The notes: generated by a model from the sequence alone, not told the origin. Shown: positions 10,335 through 22,034, numbered from the stretch's first letter. The stretch is DNA of 64,000 nucleotides from Bactericera cockerelli (GCA_024516035.1 CM044966.1:709693-773692), one strand, 5' to 3'. A program made the numbers and translations.

Positions 10335-10530
10335 CCGTGTCAGGGTGAGTTAGCGCGGCGCTAGGCATTGCACGCGCGGTGACCTGGGTTCTATCCCCAA
10401 CGGGGCACGATTTTTTCTGCTCTGTACTTGGGTCTTTGGGGTCCACTCATAGAGCGTGAGGAAAAATAAGTAGCTGCTTTAATGTTAGCAGCGACCAGTG
10501 ACAGAATAAGAGGCGAAAATAAGATATTGG
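10335..10530 (+). repeat. SINE-B (tRNA-derived), unit 1
   Basis: The tRNA-like head has a GTGAGTTAGCGCGGCGCTAGG A-box region and GGGTTCTATCCCC as the B box. The body continues to AAGATATTGGGATAT. The 3' end here is the empty site of the Helitron found at 23830. Confidence 0.6.
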
Positions 10531-10549
10531 GATATTAAATATATATTAA

Positions 10550-10630
10550 ATTGAGTTTGTGACTACTTGAAAATAAGACTCTAAGGGTTAACCTCGCCTA
10601 GTGGTTACCTTCCACTAAATATTGTTATTA
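10550..10630 (+). repeat. SINE-A 3' half
   Basis: Only the body from GAGTTTGTGACTAC to TTACCTTCCACTAAA remains; the tRNA-like head is missing, so this copy is 5'-truncated. Confidence 0.5.
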
Positions 10631-10796
10631 CCAAGACGAAAAGGGTAATAACAAGTCCTAGCTCGTACACAATAGAAATCATTGCACATGTCTAGAATAA
10701 TTAATTTAGTATTGTAATGCTTTACAAATACACAAACTCAGACTCAGTGGGTACTGAGTGGCAGCATCCCCAAAACATTTTCCCACCAGCCTCATC

Positions 10797-10890
10797 TGGT
10801 TATTACTATTCTTACTAGTGACATGATACTCTGGTTATTATTACTAGTGATATGAATATCTGGTTAGCATTATTATTACTAGTGACATGA
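10797..10890. repeat. ACTAGTGACATGATAA minisatellite 3' of gene copy 2
   Basis: Three units of about 34 bp built on ACTAGTGACATGATAATC. It ends about 35 bp past the stop codon, so it probably lies in the 3' UTR of the minus-strand gene. Confidence 0.8.
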
Positions 10891-10926
10891 TAAATATATA
10901 AAATAAAAATCCACAATATTATATCC

Positions 10927-12591
10927 CTATTTGGTTACGATTTCAATTGATTTGAAATAAACTTCCACTGTGAAGACCCAAGCATCTGGCTGATGTAATA
11001 CATATACATTCCACCACGACGCGCTCTGGCACCAGCTCCCGTACACCAGGTCCCCCGAGTAGTTGTACTCACAGACCTCCACACAGGGAGCAGCAGGAGT
11101 CATTGTTACTCTCCTGTACGATCCGTCTCGTGGTACTACCCAGGAGTCATAACCTCCACGTTGTGGGACAAACTTGAATTGACATTCAGCAGTACACTCC
11201 CAGTCACGCTGCGTGGTGGAGAGACATTTCAAGTACATGTGAAAGTTGTTGCCATCATCTTCCCTCATGCATGCTTTCCATTTCATATCTCCTATGAGAC
11301 ACTCCTCTTCTGACTCATGCAATTCAAAGGAATAAGGAATTTTAATGGTAAACTTATTTGTAACATGTGTTAACAACTTCTTTCTAGACTCAACCACAGT
11401 TGGATTATTAACAATTCCTTCATTTTGATTATTGATCTCTGCTCTATTTGGATTCCCGGTCTCTACATCAACAGAATTTTCAACATTTCTTTCATTTTGA
11501 TCTCTGGTTTCTGTTTTGAATTGATTTCTAGGCTCTATGCTCTTCGAGAAATATTTGTCATCTTCCAAAAACACTTTATGTTTAAGGAACAATTCTGTTT
11601 TAAAAGCAGTCATATAATCAAAAACAGAAATATGTTTCACGCGAATATGTGAAAGCAGTTTTTTCAATACATTATCTGAAAATGTCTTTGCCAGTTCGAC
11701 ACAGCTATCAAGTTGATCAGGAATGATGTTGGCCACATCCGGATTATTTTCATTGAAATCACCACTGGATGGTCCAGCACTTTGGTTCAACGCCATTTTC
11801 TTAAATTTTGTCATCTCTTTCTTGTCACATGACTTGGCATCAGTTGTGAACACATTTTCACTTCTGGCAGCATGTGACTGAGAGTCACAACCATCAGCCG
11901 ATTCCTCAGCAACATGTGCACTGCTGATCTTCTCGTCCAACATTTCCAGAGCTCGCCGGGGACACTGGTTCAGATTCTCACTGTGCCAAACCAGAGTGCT
12001 GGTGAGGATATCAACTTCAGGAGCGTAAAACAGGTTGGACTTGAGCAATTCACTCAAAACTTCGTATTGCAAATCCTTGAAACTCTCGTGCTTCAACACT
12101 TGTTCTGAATTCTCGTAAGCATAAATAATTAACTTTTTGTGCAGCTCGTCCAATAAGAATTTCTTGGCTGTATTGATGAGTACAAAAAACGAGTCGAGCT
12201 CAAAATTGTCAAGTGTAGACAGGAATGACTTGATGGCAGTGAAGATATCAGAGAGCTCATAGGTCTCGCACAGCCGGAGAACCTCACAGATGATGGGTTT
12301 CTGCATTCTTGAAAAATTCAATTCCATGCCATGCATGTATTGAAGTATGATTTCAAAGCTCTCATCAAACATGAGACCTGGTATTGTTAGTATTTTGTCA
12401 TCACAGTGTTCATGATGTGTCTTTACTTGTGAATACAGAATACTACTGCTCATGTAGATGAGATGACTGCTGACATGAACTTTTGAGTTTTTCAATATGA
12501 ATACACAGTCACAAATTTCATCATTGTTCCAAACTTTTTCTGCCTTCATTGTCAGTTCACTTCTGAACAAGACATCTTGTACTTCTGCCAT
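10927..12591 (-). CDS. BTB-BACK-MATH-like protein, copy 2 (554 aa)
   Basis: This is a complete single coding exon. The BTB domain (about 25-125) carries VHVSSHLIYMSSS. BACK-like helices cover about 130-225. A Ser/Glu/Asn-rich linker (about 225-405) includes a tandem duplication at about 360-402. A MATH/TRAF-like domain (about 412-552) includes IGDMKWKAC, MYLKCL, ASWWNVY and a closing FTVEVYF strand. The start is the ATG at 12589-12591; the 16 in-frame codons above it lie across the splice acceptor. The likely role, inferred from domains, is a Cullin-3 adaptor using the MATH-like part for substrate binding. The order is opposite to SPOP (MATH then BTB). Residues 508-540 differ from copy 3 at about 16 of 33 sites, whereas the first 300 residues differ at about 9. 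MATH assignment is moderate; BTB is firm. Confidence 0.88.
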   Translation of the reverse strand: MAEVQDVLFRSELTMKAEKVWNNDEICDCVFILKNSKVHVSSHLIYMSSSILYSQVKTHHEHCDDKILTIPGLMFDESFEIILQYMHGMELNFSRMQKPIICEVLRLCETYELSDIFTAIKSFLSTLDNFELDSFFVLINTAKKFLLDELHKKLIIYAYENSEQVLKHESFKDLQYEVLSELLKSNLFYAPEVDILTSTLVWHSENLNQCPRRALEMLDEKISSAHVAEESADGCDSQSHAARSENVFTTDAKSCDKKEMTKFKKMALNQSAGPSSGDFNENNPDVANIIPDQLDSCVELAKTFSDNVLKKLLSHIRVKHISVFDYMTAFKTELFLKHKVFLEDDKYFSKSIEPRNQFKTETRDQNERNVENSVDVETGNPNRAEINNQNEGIVNNPTVVESRKKLLTHVTNKFTIKIPYSFELHESEEECLIGDMKWKACMREDDGNNFHMYLKCLSTTQRDWECTAECQFKFVPQRGGYDSWVVPRDGSYRRVTMTPAAPCVEVCEYNYSGDLVYGSWCQSASWWNVYVLHQPDAWVFTVEVYFKSIEIVTK

Positions 12592-12608
12592 TCTGAAACA
12601 GAAAGAGG
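12592..12608 (-). other. 3' splice site before the BTB start codon, copy 2
   Basis: CTCTTTCTGTTTCAG then A then ATG on the minus strand, as in copy 1. Confidence 0.7.
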
Positions 12609-12667
12609 AGAGGGTAATGACCATGGTATTTGTGTACATTTTTTTTTTTTTTTAAATTGACAAATTA

Positions 12668-12831
12668 CTGTAGAATACCTCAAAATTCAAGGGACAAAAG
12701 TGACATGTCGAGTTTCAAATAAGAGAAGACATGGGCCGTGTTTAATTGTTTATACAACAAGGGCTACGAATTCTTTCGAGTAAATGGGATTTTTGACCTA
12801 TTGCGACTTCGAGGTAGCGAGATTCTAATAT
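12668..12831. mobile_element. pogo/Tigger-like MITE relic, unit 2
   Basis: Same position and ends as in unit 1. The right end reads GCGAGATTCTAATATG, one change from the other units. Confidence 0.4.
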
Positions 12832-12855
12832 GAATAGGTAAAATAATAAATAATT

Positions 12856-13168
12856 AAGTAAATATCACAGGTAGGTACAAGTACAAGTAAATATCACAGG
12901 TAGATACAAGTACTAGTAAATATCACAGGTAAGTACAAGAATAAGTAAATATCACAGGTAGGTACAAGTACCAGTAAATATCACAGGTGGGTACAAGTAC
13001 AAGTAAATATCACAGGTAGGTACAAGTACAAGTAAATATCACAGGTAGGTACAAGTAAATATCACATGTAGGTACAAGTACAAGTAAATGTCACAGGTAG
13101 GTACAAGTACAAGTAAATATCACAGATGGGTACAAGTACAAGTAAATATCACAGGTAGGTACAAGTAC
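12856..13168. repeat. 29-bp minisatellite upstream of gene copy 2
   Basis: About 11 units of the AAGTAAATATCACAGGTAGG-type repeat, the same total length as in unit 1. Confidence 0.9.
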
Positions 13169-13245
13169 ATTCTGAAGACATTCTGATCAATTGCAAGCTT
13201 ATTTCTGGTCAAACTCTTGGTTTTAATTTCAAAAGTTGAGATATA

Positions 13246-15176
13246 CAGGGTGTCCCGTATACAGATGCAAATATTTTGAGGGTAGGTTCAGCCCACCGTG
13301 GACTATCATATGAGCGAAACTTGCAGTGGGGCATTTTGCTTCGTTAATGAGTTATGGCCAAATCCCTGTTTTTCCCACAGGTCGAGGTCACTTGGATCGA
13401 TGCACGTTTTTAAAGAAATGATAGCCAGTAAGTAATTTTTGACTTCATGTATGGATAGTCATGCATATTTCCCTTGAAATGCAGTTGGTTGCATAAAAAA
13501 ATATTGAAAGACCAGAGAGATATTTAATCATAAGTTCAATACTTTTCTAAAGTTTGATTTTTCCCTGTTTTCCCTTTTGTGAATTTAGAGTACTTCTACA
13601 GTTGCAATTCTGCGTATCACTAGTTAAAAAAATACCCTATTATGTTTAATTTTATAAAAAAGAAAGCTCATTTATATTACTTTAAAGATCATGGAACGCA
13701 GTACACACAAAGCTCAAAAAACACTTCTGAATCATGATGGAAAATTCAAAGTTGGCTGAATTTTAACAGAATTGGCGCGTAATTTGAAGTATAAATACAC
13801 TGCTCTGGGATGTTTAACAGAGGGAAATTGATCATTCACAGTGGTCGGTCCGTGTGAACTTTTATGTGAATGGGGTTACGGAGTCACAGGTTTATCATGA
13901 GGAAAAATGAGAGAGGCTGCAACGAAAGCAGCAACCAGTGGTGTAATTATGGAAAAAGAATACACATGGAGAAAGACTCTGCGCTACCAACAAAAATTAT
14001 GATTTTATTTTTAGAAGTAAAATTAAAAATATCATTTTTGTGTTTATCACAATCATGATATCAAAAACATAACAAATAGTGCCGAAAATTAACCTTGGGT
14101 AAAACTCGAACATCCAACCTTAAGGTTACTATTATTATTAATACTTTTTTTTTATTTTATATACAATTGGACCAAGCTTTATTTACTTTTTTTTTTTTTT
14201 TTTTTTTACAATGAACATGGTAACAATTTGTGAAATAAATATAAACAAAGACTGATCAAGGGTGTGGATACAGTGATACATAAGTGAAACATAACAAATA
14301 GTGCCGAAAATTAACCTTAGGTAAAACTCGAACATCCAACCTTAAGGTTACTATTATTATTATTATTATTATTAATACTTTATTGATAAACTACAAACAT
14401 GATACATTCTGCAACACAGGACATGAAATGAAAAGAACCCAAAAGAATATGTAGCAAACCAAGGGCGAGGTTTAAAGCTTATGGCTTTCTCTTCCACCGA
14501 ACAAATTGATCGCCTTGTTATTTTAACTATTAGATTTGATTGATATAGTTGGTTAATAGAACTAATTGTACTCGGAAAATTTTCATTTATAACTTGCAGT
14601 TGGCACAAAAATAGTCACACAGACCGCTTCAGGCATCGAGTGTTCTTCAAAATGCAATAGCGCCCAGATTCAAAATTTGAAAGATGTGTTTCTCTCCTTC
14701 TGGTGCCGTTTGATAAGGCGAATTTCATTTGTTCCTTCACGCGTCTGAAAGAACTTTGTATTTATTGAAACAAAATAGCAAAGGGTATTTTTTTACCTAG
14801 TGATACACAGAATTGCAATTGTAGAAGTACTCTAAATTCACGAAAGGGAAAACAGGGAAAAATCAAATTTTAGAAAAGTATTGAACTTATGATTAAATAT
14901 CTCTCTGGTCTTTCAATATTTTTTTATGCAACCAACTGCATTTCAAGGGAAATATGCATGACTATCCATACATGAAGTCAAAAATTAGTTACTGGCTACC
15001 ATTTCTTTAAAAGCGTGCATCGATCTAAGTGACCTCTAGACCTGTGGGAAAAACAGGGATTTGGCCATAACTCTTTAACGAAGCAAAATGCCCCACTGCA
15101 AGTTTCGCTCATATGATAGTCCACGGTGGGCTGAACCTACCCTCAAAATATTTGCATCTGTATACGGGACACCCTG
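13246..15176. mobile_element. Long-TIR, TA-flanked DNA element (1931 bp)
   Basis: Terminal inverted repeats of about 385 bp begin CAGGGTGTCCCGTATACAG; the arms are 13246-13640 and 14790-15176 and nearly identical. TA is duplicated at 13244-13245 and 15177-15178. Unit 1 keeps the uninterrupted site GAGATATAGTATTCTGG at about 1860. The interior has no transposase. It holds a LINE-type ATT-tailed fragment (14340-14510) and a roughly 70-bp direct repeat starting CATAACAAATAGTGCCG (14067 and 14289). A mariner/Tc1-type non-autonomous element is the best guess. Confidence 0.85.
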
Positions 15177-15225
15177 TAGTATTCTGGAAAAAAATTCAAG
15201 TATTTTGGAATAAACTTGTATTTTA

Positions 15226-15425
15226 GCCAGCCCCCATGGCATGACGATTGAGACTACTACCTGTAGTCCAGAGATCCTAAGTTTGATCCATGATTGGGGC
15301 ATACTTTTCCAAAGAAATTCTGTTCCTTTCAAAACACGAGAGGCTCGTATTTCCGGCCCTACCCAGGCTGGGTGAGGTTATTGTGGGTAGCTGGTATGAT
15401 TCTCAATAAATAGAACGTAATAACA
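15226..15425 (+). repeat. SINE-D, unit 2
   Basis: Head GGCATGACGATTGAG and B-box-like AGTTTGATCC, with the same body as 1916-2107. It lies immediately beyond the long-TIR insertion. Confidence 0.5.
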
Positions 15426-15620
15426 AAACCCTTGGAATAACCTTTAAGTATTTTGGAATAAATTTCAACTTGTCAGTCCCATTTTAAGGCCACATGCCTT
15501 GAAAATGCTAAAAGGGCCTTGTGCAGGCATAGTCCAGCACTGTTTGGCTTTGGTGTTATTACTTAGTGCCTAGTTAGTCTTACCTAGAAGTAAAAAGTTT
15601 TTTTTTTCATTCTAATTATG

Positions 15621-15660
<40 letters not shown>

Positions 15661-15718
15661 TGGTTGCTATATCTGAATTCATTGCAAAAACCAGAGTATT
15701 CAATAGGTCAATATTACA

Positions 15719-15925
15719 GCACTGGTAGTAAAGTGGTTAACGAGCTGGTCTGGTATTCCAAGTAGCTTAGGACTTGGTTGGTTCAAATCCCACCCAGTAC
15801 ATGAATTTTTCTTCATTAATTTGAGTTTGTGACAGCATAATAATATGACCAAGAGGTAAGGTGGTAGAAAATGCTCTGAGTGTTAACCTGGCCTGGTGAT
15901 TACCTTCCACTAAAAAGTGTTATTA
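15719..15925 (+). repeat. SINE-A, unit 2
   Basis: As at 2382. The A box has GTAGTAAAGTGG instead of GTAGTCAAGTGG. An unusually long A tract precedes it at about 15620-15657. Confidence 0.65.
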
Positions 15926-16308
15926 TTTGTATCATAGAAAAATCCAAGGGAGCTGAATATCAGTTTGTTAAAACTGGAAGGCCAATATATCCAGTGTAGT
16001 TATAGGCCAAGTTAACTGTATTTCACACTAGGGATTTCACATCAGGGACAAGGAGTCAAGCGCAGGAGTATGCTATAGATCATCCTCAATGAAAATCAGA
16101 CCTGTGTGCAATTTTTCAGGTCTCTAGCATTTACCGTTTAGGTACCAACTTATTACACACTAATTATTATTATTATTATTATTATTATTATACAACACTT
16201 TATTAGATATAGATGGACATTATGTACATACAAATATTAATTTTAACAGTGAAAAAAATGGAAACAATAAAAATGAAAAAAAAAAAAAAAAAAAAAAAAT
16301 AGAAAATA

Positions 16309-17908
16309 CACTGAGCGTCAAAATTAGAGGAACGCTAAAATGATCTTGAATATTTTCGAGGCAGATTTACTTAGGAACCTATTTTCTTTTCAGGTTAACT
16401 AGAAATATAAATGCTAACAAGGAACAAGACAAAAAATTCATAAACATTATACGAGAGGATTCATTTATTGGTACATTTAGAACAATCTCAAAAAACTGCC
16501 TAAAATGGAAGATTAAAAAAATGCTCATTTTTGGAAATATTCAATTTTCCTTACACTTTTGCTACTTAAATGACTCATATTGCCCCCCGCAGCATTATGT
16601 AGGGCCGTTAAACTCCTTGGCATACTTGGCATAAGCTTATCAACATAAGCTTGGCTCATCCGGTCCCATTCCTCGACCACGGCCCTTTTGAGCTCCGCCA
16701 GAGTATTCGGTTGGTTTGTTCTTGCTCGAATCATTTTATTGAGATAGTCCAATACACGCTCAATGAGATTCATGTCTGGTGAGCGAGGTGTATGGTCCTG
16801 AACTTCTAATCCAGCTTCCTCAAGGAAACGGGATACTAAAGCTGCCGTATGTGGTCGAGCGTTGTCATGCGTGAGGGTGAAGCCATCTCCAATGAATGAC
16901 ATGAACGGGAGCACAAAATCTTGCAAAATCTCCGACATGTATCGTTGAGAGGTCAGGGCGCCTCCTCTATGATATACAGTGTGTTACGGCCCCCTAGAGT
17001 AATGCCCCCCATACCATGATTGAGCCGCCACCATGTTGCTCCGTTCCTACCATGGTACACTGCGTGTCCCTCTCATTAGGCTTTCTCAGGGCTCTGACCC
17101 TCTTGTCATCAGACTTAAGAGCCAACCTACACTCATCTGTAAACAATACTTTGTTCCACTGACTGACTGACCACCTTCTGTAGTTCTGGACATATGCGCA
17201 CCTCTTCACTTTGTGCTGAAAACTGAGAAGTGGGGTTCACTTGGCTCGATGACACCTTATAGTGTGCTCGTGGAGTCTTATTGACACAGTAGCAGTGGAA
17301 ACCCTAACACCCCGGGTGCGTTGGACCCCCGCACGCACCCCCATTATGCCTTGGAACCGATTTCTCAGGGCCGTGAGGTCCATGAAGCGGTCGTCACGTG
17401 CTGTTGTAGAGCGTTTTCGACCTTGCCCGCGTCTTCTATTCAACTGACCAGTCTCCCTGTAACGTTTCACCACACAAAGAACCACGGATTTTGAGACACC
17501 GAGAGAATTTCCCACTCTGGCAAAACTCTAGCCCCTGCCAGTCAATGCCACTGCTCTTGACACTTCCACTCCACTAAGATCATTCATTGTTAATGAAAAA
17601 CGATAATTAAACATCTTAACAACTCATTAAAATACAGAAACGTAATCACTTTGACCCAAGGTAACGGAATCATGGATTTTCGATAAATGACCCCAACACA
17701 TGAAGTTACTCAAAAGTGTACATTTTCGAGTTAGCTATAGTAAACTATTGTTTACACTCTATGAGCTTGATAATTGTGTATCTTTCTCCTCATAAGCAAT
17801 AATCAATCATATTTGTCAATATTATTGATCAAGAAGAGGTTCCCAAAAGGAAGCCAGTCCTTAAAATTAGAGATCATTTTAGCGTTCCTCTAATTTTGAC
17901 GCTCAGTG
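16309..17908 (-). mobile_element. Tc1-family transposon, unit 2 (1600 bp, dead)
   Basis: Same CACTGAGCG termini and TA flanks (16307-16308 and 17909-17910), in the same host LINE fragment (about 16160-17975), as in unit 1. Length is exactly conserved. Confidence 0.92.
16525..17587 (-). pseudogene. Tc1 transposase pseudogene, unit 2
   Basis: This copy preserves the helix-turn-helix half best: one open frame at 17237-17515 reads GNSLGVSKSVVLCVVKRYRE and ends at the TGA after CHRAK. The next codons (TPLLSFQHK) continue the transposase in the same frame, so the TGA is a true premature stop. The codon-20 TAG and the frameshift before the HDNARPH block are shared with the sister copies. The linker TAG of unit 1 is a Leu codon here. 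DD34E residues are present but unusable. Confidence 0.9.
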
Positions 17909-17976
17909 TATATAAGAACATATGTCCTAACTAAAGGGCGGGGTTATTGCCTATGGCAATCTCTTCCACCCAACCA

Positions 17977-19565
17977 AATGTTCAAATGTTTCCCATTGGG
18001 GAAACATTTTTCTCTATTTAGGGTACTCTGACCAGTGGAAAATCAATGAAGGAGATTTGTATATTGTCTACTGATATGTGTTAAAACTGTTATTATATAT
18101 TAATAATTATTTTTCTCTGGCTTTTAATCATTACCAGGAGTGGCTTCAGTGGGGTCAACTTTGGAATCTTAGATGGAACTACTCTGTTTGTAATATATTT
18201 CTAAGAGGTAAGATAAAGTTAAGTTTTCATATTTGTGTTAATTGATCAAACTACTGAGTTTGGTATTATTTTGAGACATTAGTTAACATTCAAAGTATTT
18301 TAAGACATGTTTCATTTTTTTTTATATATATCAAAACAGGATCAGATATATTCGAAAATGTTTCCCTCATTAATGGCAAACAGGTTTCAGCATTAACTCT
18401 TAACCAGAAACACCGGTCTCAGAGACCGCTACAGTTTATCAAATCAAAGATTGACAAAGATCAAAACAAAGACATTTTGTTCACATAAATCATAATAACA
18501 TTTATTTTGGCTTTGGGTAATTTTATGTGTGTTAAACTCGGTAAACTAAGATAGAGGTCTCTCAGACTGGTGTTTAGGATTATGTACTAAAAAATCATGT
18601 TTTGGGTTATGGTGATACGGTTATAATTATAAAAGTGTCCATTATAATTAACTAATCCTGTTTCATAATTTGCCCCTTAGTGGGTATGCTGTATGCTACT
18701 ATACTTGGCAATGGTGTCTACTACAGAATAAAGTAACTATACAGACATTCATCTTAATCAGAAATTCCATTCAATTTCCAAACCCTACACCCTTGCAGTG
18801 AACTGAACAGATTCACTTACCCTGTGGTTGTGGAGAGAACTTGTATCTTGAAATATGCTGGATAACAATCTGAAGATTTTTAAGTTTATTTGTATTAGTT
18901 TGGAGCCGCTTGAAGGAAATAATGCCACGCCAACTCTCAGATGAATGATGATAAGAGAATTGAGAGTAGGGATGAGATTATTTCTTCTTTGTACTTTTTT
19001 AAACTTAGGACATCTTAATCTTGACGAGTTATTGATTTGTAAGTTGGGATGACGTCCCTGAAGCTACCAACGTAGCAATTGAGTGTGTTTTCCAATTTCC
19101 TTTCAAACTCACAACCCTACACCCTGTGCAGTTTATTGTGGCAGGGAGAGATAATCCAAGCTGTCAAACACTAATGAAACAACCAGATTAACAAATCAAC
19201 TGAAAGATTATCAAAATGGTGAAAACTCAGGCTAAAATTCAATTACAAATTACAATTACTTATGAAACAGGTTTACAGGCAGAACCAGAACAACTAGAAG
19301 AAATTTAAATAAATAAAAAAGATTTCACGAGGTTGCATACCGCATTACAGCACGAGTTGTCAATGTAATGATACGCCTTCAAAAAAAAACTTCATGTTAT
19401 AACAGCTATACGCTGCACAATTTATTATCTTGGTAACGCCTTCAAAAAAATGACATCACATGACTTTCCATATCACTCGAAAATACGTCCAAATCCTCCA
19501 CTGGTAACTCAACGGTAACAGTTAGCTTTAGCTTGTAATCAGCACCTCAAAATCATTGGATTTGA
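17977..19565. other. Non-coding conserved spacer, unit 2
   Basis: Near-identical to 4634-6228 with a few small indels. No gene seen. The possible TTAA MITE is at 18414-18578. Confidence 0.55.
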
Positions 19566-20059
19566 TGTGTCACAACCCCCATCTAATATGAATAGTACCT
19601 ATTAAAAAAGTTAGTCCTAGGTCCCCCTCTCAAAATACCCGTAAATTCGGGCCGGGTTCCAAAAATTCGAGATATCAAAAATAATTAGAGTAGGTATGCC
19701 CCTATAGTTTTTTATAGCTAGAAAAACATGTACTTATAAAAATTCATATCTCTTATCGTTTAGCAAGTACAACCAAACGCCGCAAATGGCGATTGAAAAG
19801 CGCCATTGGTGGAATCGACTTTTTTTTCAAAAGTTTCGCCCTGAATCCTGTATATATTTATGACCTCTGTACCGAATTCCAAGTTTCTAGCTTATGCCAT
19901 TCATGAGATATTTTGTTTACAGATAGACAGACGGACCAATGGCTTAAACTTTGGATTTACGGTCTGGCGACCCTAAAACGTGTTTTGGCACTAAAAACTG
20001 ACGATCCAAAATTTTGGGTGATTCCATTACTTTCCTTATTATAGGATAAGGAAAGTAAA
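19566..20059 (+). repeat. Dispersed repeat with terminal palindrome, unit 2
   Basis: Same family and position as 6229-6717, ending at the CTTTCCTTAT/ATAAGGAAAG palindrome. The following 20060-20460 is spacer without a recognised feature. Confidence 0.45.
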
Positions 20060-20460
20060 AATACAAAGGACCAAAGACACTAAAGTACAACAATTTAGTC
20101 GTATTTTTCTTTCTAACCAAAATAAAATCCAGGTTAGGTTTTTTCCAAATATTTCCATTTTTTACAAGGTCATTCGTGAAAGAAAAATGCGTTTGGTTAC
20201 TTTTAAAGATAAAGAATGGACTTTTAAAGATAAACCTATAGAAGAACTGGAAGCAAGAATTTTCTACTTCCACTTTGGTTACCTTTGGAAGTGGAAATAA
20301 ATTTTTCCTCTTCCAGAAGAAAAATGACTTGCTTCCAGTTTGGTTCATTTTATTCCCGTTTGGTTAGCTTTGTTTAGAAAGAAAAATACGGCTTTTTATG
20401 TTTCAAGACGATTTTCCTACAAATGTATTGCGTGTAGAATGAAACACTTTCGCAGGCATT

Positions 20461-21480
20461 TCATGAAATGTAGTCCTTGAGCCCCGGTGTCAGGATCTCA
20501 ACGCCCAGGTGAACTGCAGATTCCTCGCCGTTGCGAAGCATGTCCAGCACGTACAGCTCGCTTGCGACCATGTGGAGCGGGGGCTCTCCCGCCAAGACCT
20601 GGGTCTCCACGTGGCTTGTGCTGGCAGCGGCTGCGCAGATGGCGATGGTGCAGAACCTTTGGCAGGCTCTGAGGCGCCGGGCGATGATCCTTCTCCTGGT
20701 GGAGAGTTGGTGGCCCCATAGCGCCACACCGTATGTTGCCCTCGGGATGACGGGGGCCCAGTAGGTGATTCGGAGTCCCTCGGCTCTTGTGCCCCGAGTC
20801 TTGCTGAAAACTCTTCCGAGCATGGCGAAGCTCTTGATACCCGAAGCTGTTCTCTCCTCGACATGCTTCAGAAAGTATCCGCAGTCGTCGAGAATGACTC
20901 CCAGTAGTGTAGAGCAGCGGTGCTCAACCTAGGGGTCGCGAGAAAGCTTCAACCACTGAACGGGGGACGCGGAAAAACCGCTGAAAAAAATTACTTGAAG
21001 GAGAAAAAAATAATTTCTAAATCAAAATTAGTGTTAGTAACTTTATTAGCACTTTATTATTAGTAAGTAACGAAACATTTAAACTTCCAATAAAAAAAAA
21101 CTTACCTCCCTTGAATTGTACTACCTTTTTTTGTTAGAGGGGGGTCGCGATTTTTTTTCGCTTCGAAGGGGGTCGCGGCTCAAAAAGGTTGGGTACCGCT
21201 GGAGTAGAGTACCTCGCCATGTTGACAGGGGTTCCTCCAGTGTTTCAGCGGCGGCAGCACTCGGGTGATGCGTCCCCCTCCCTCCATCCTGGAGAAGTCC
21301 TGAGTGAGATCCATTAGCACCTGTCCGGCGCGACTATGAGCCAGTTCTCTGCTGTGCATGTATTGGTGGCCTCCATGGCCGCTTGCCCTCTTTCGCTCAC
21401 CTCCCTAGCCACAAGTCCGGTGATGAGGACAGTAGTGTCGTCCCGCATACGCGCAGAGGTACTCGAGTACATGCTTTGAT
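20461..21480 (-). pseudogene. R1-like LINE reverse transcriptase fragment, unit 2
   Basis: The C-terminal frame is complete without the 18-bp gap of unit 1 (reads YWAPVIPRATYGVALWG). The YADD codons carry an extra C (GTCGTCCCGCATA on the plus strand), which breaks the palm motif by frameshift. A hAT MITE splits it at 20915-21201. Confidence 0.8.
20915..21201. mobile_element. hAT MITE in RT relic, unit 2
   Basis: CAGCGGT...ACCGCTG ends with the same 8-bp target copies (20907-20914 and 21202-21209) as in unit 1, so this is one ancestral insertion. Confidence 0.85.
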
Positions 21481-21846
21481 TTAGAAGCAACTAATGGCGG
21501 AGATTTAGTCAAATACAAGATATTGCATATAAAAGTTGTAAAAAGTCCTCGAATTGTGCGATACCCACCAAAATTGTGACACAATAAGACAAATTACAAG
21601 CTTTCGTACATTGAGAATTAGTTAGTTGATTAGAATGTTCTGTTTTTTTTTTTTATTAAAAAATATATCTAAAAATGTTATATATATAAAAAAAAAACAG
21701 AAAGTAAAAACAATGGTATTATTGTATTAACTTTTTGTTCTATTCCTTTGGTTCCTATATAACACCAAGTTCCACTGTATCGTTTTTTTTTAAACAAAAT
21801 ACATGATATTTATATTTATTTGCATTTTTATGATATAAGTTAAACT
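21481..21846. other. Spacer, unit 2
   Basis: AT-rich with several homopolymer and ATATAT runs. No gene or element recognised. The same sequence recurs at 36716-37079 and 51386-51743. Confidence 0.5.
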
Positions 21847-22034
21847 TATCATATTTGTGTTAATCACAATCGTGATGCCACAACTACACAAACTCGCTTT
21901 ACTAAATTTTTGCTGAACTTGGACTTGAACCACCGTCGGAACAGTCGGTGGTTCAAGTCGCAAGTTCAGCAAAAATTTAATAAAGCGAGTTTGTGTAGTG
22001 GTGGCATCACGATATGATTAACACAAATATGATA
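21847..22034. repeat. Inverted duplication (foldback), unit 2
   Basis: Two arms of about 90 bp (21847-21936 and 21946-22034) are near-perfect inverse copies around a short spacer containing TCGGAACAGT. Each arm includes ACTACACAAACTCGC and TTGCTGAACTTG. Unit 1 has only one arm. Confidence 0.85.

Noticed and set aside
12592..12639. Using the upstream in-frame ATG (MYTNTMVITLSS) as the BTB protein start
   Set aside because: That stretch contains the polypyrimidine tract and AG of the acceptor, and its sequence differs between copies 1-3 and 4-5 while MAEV is constant.
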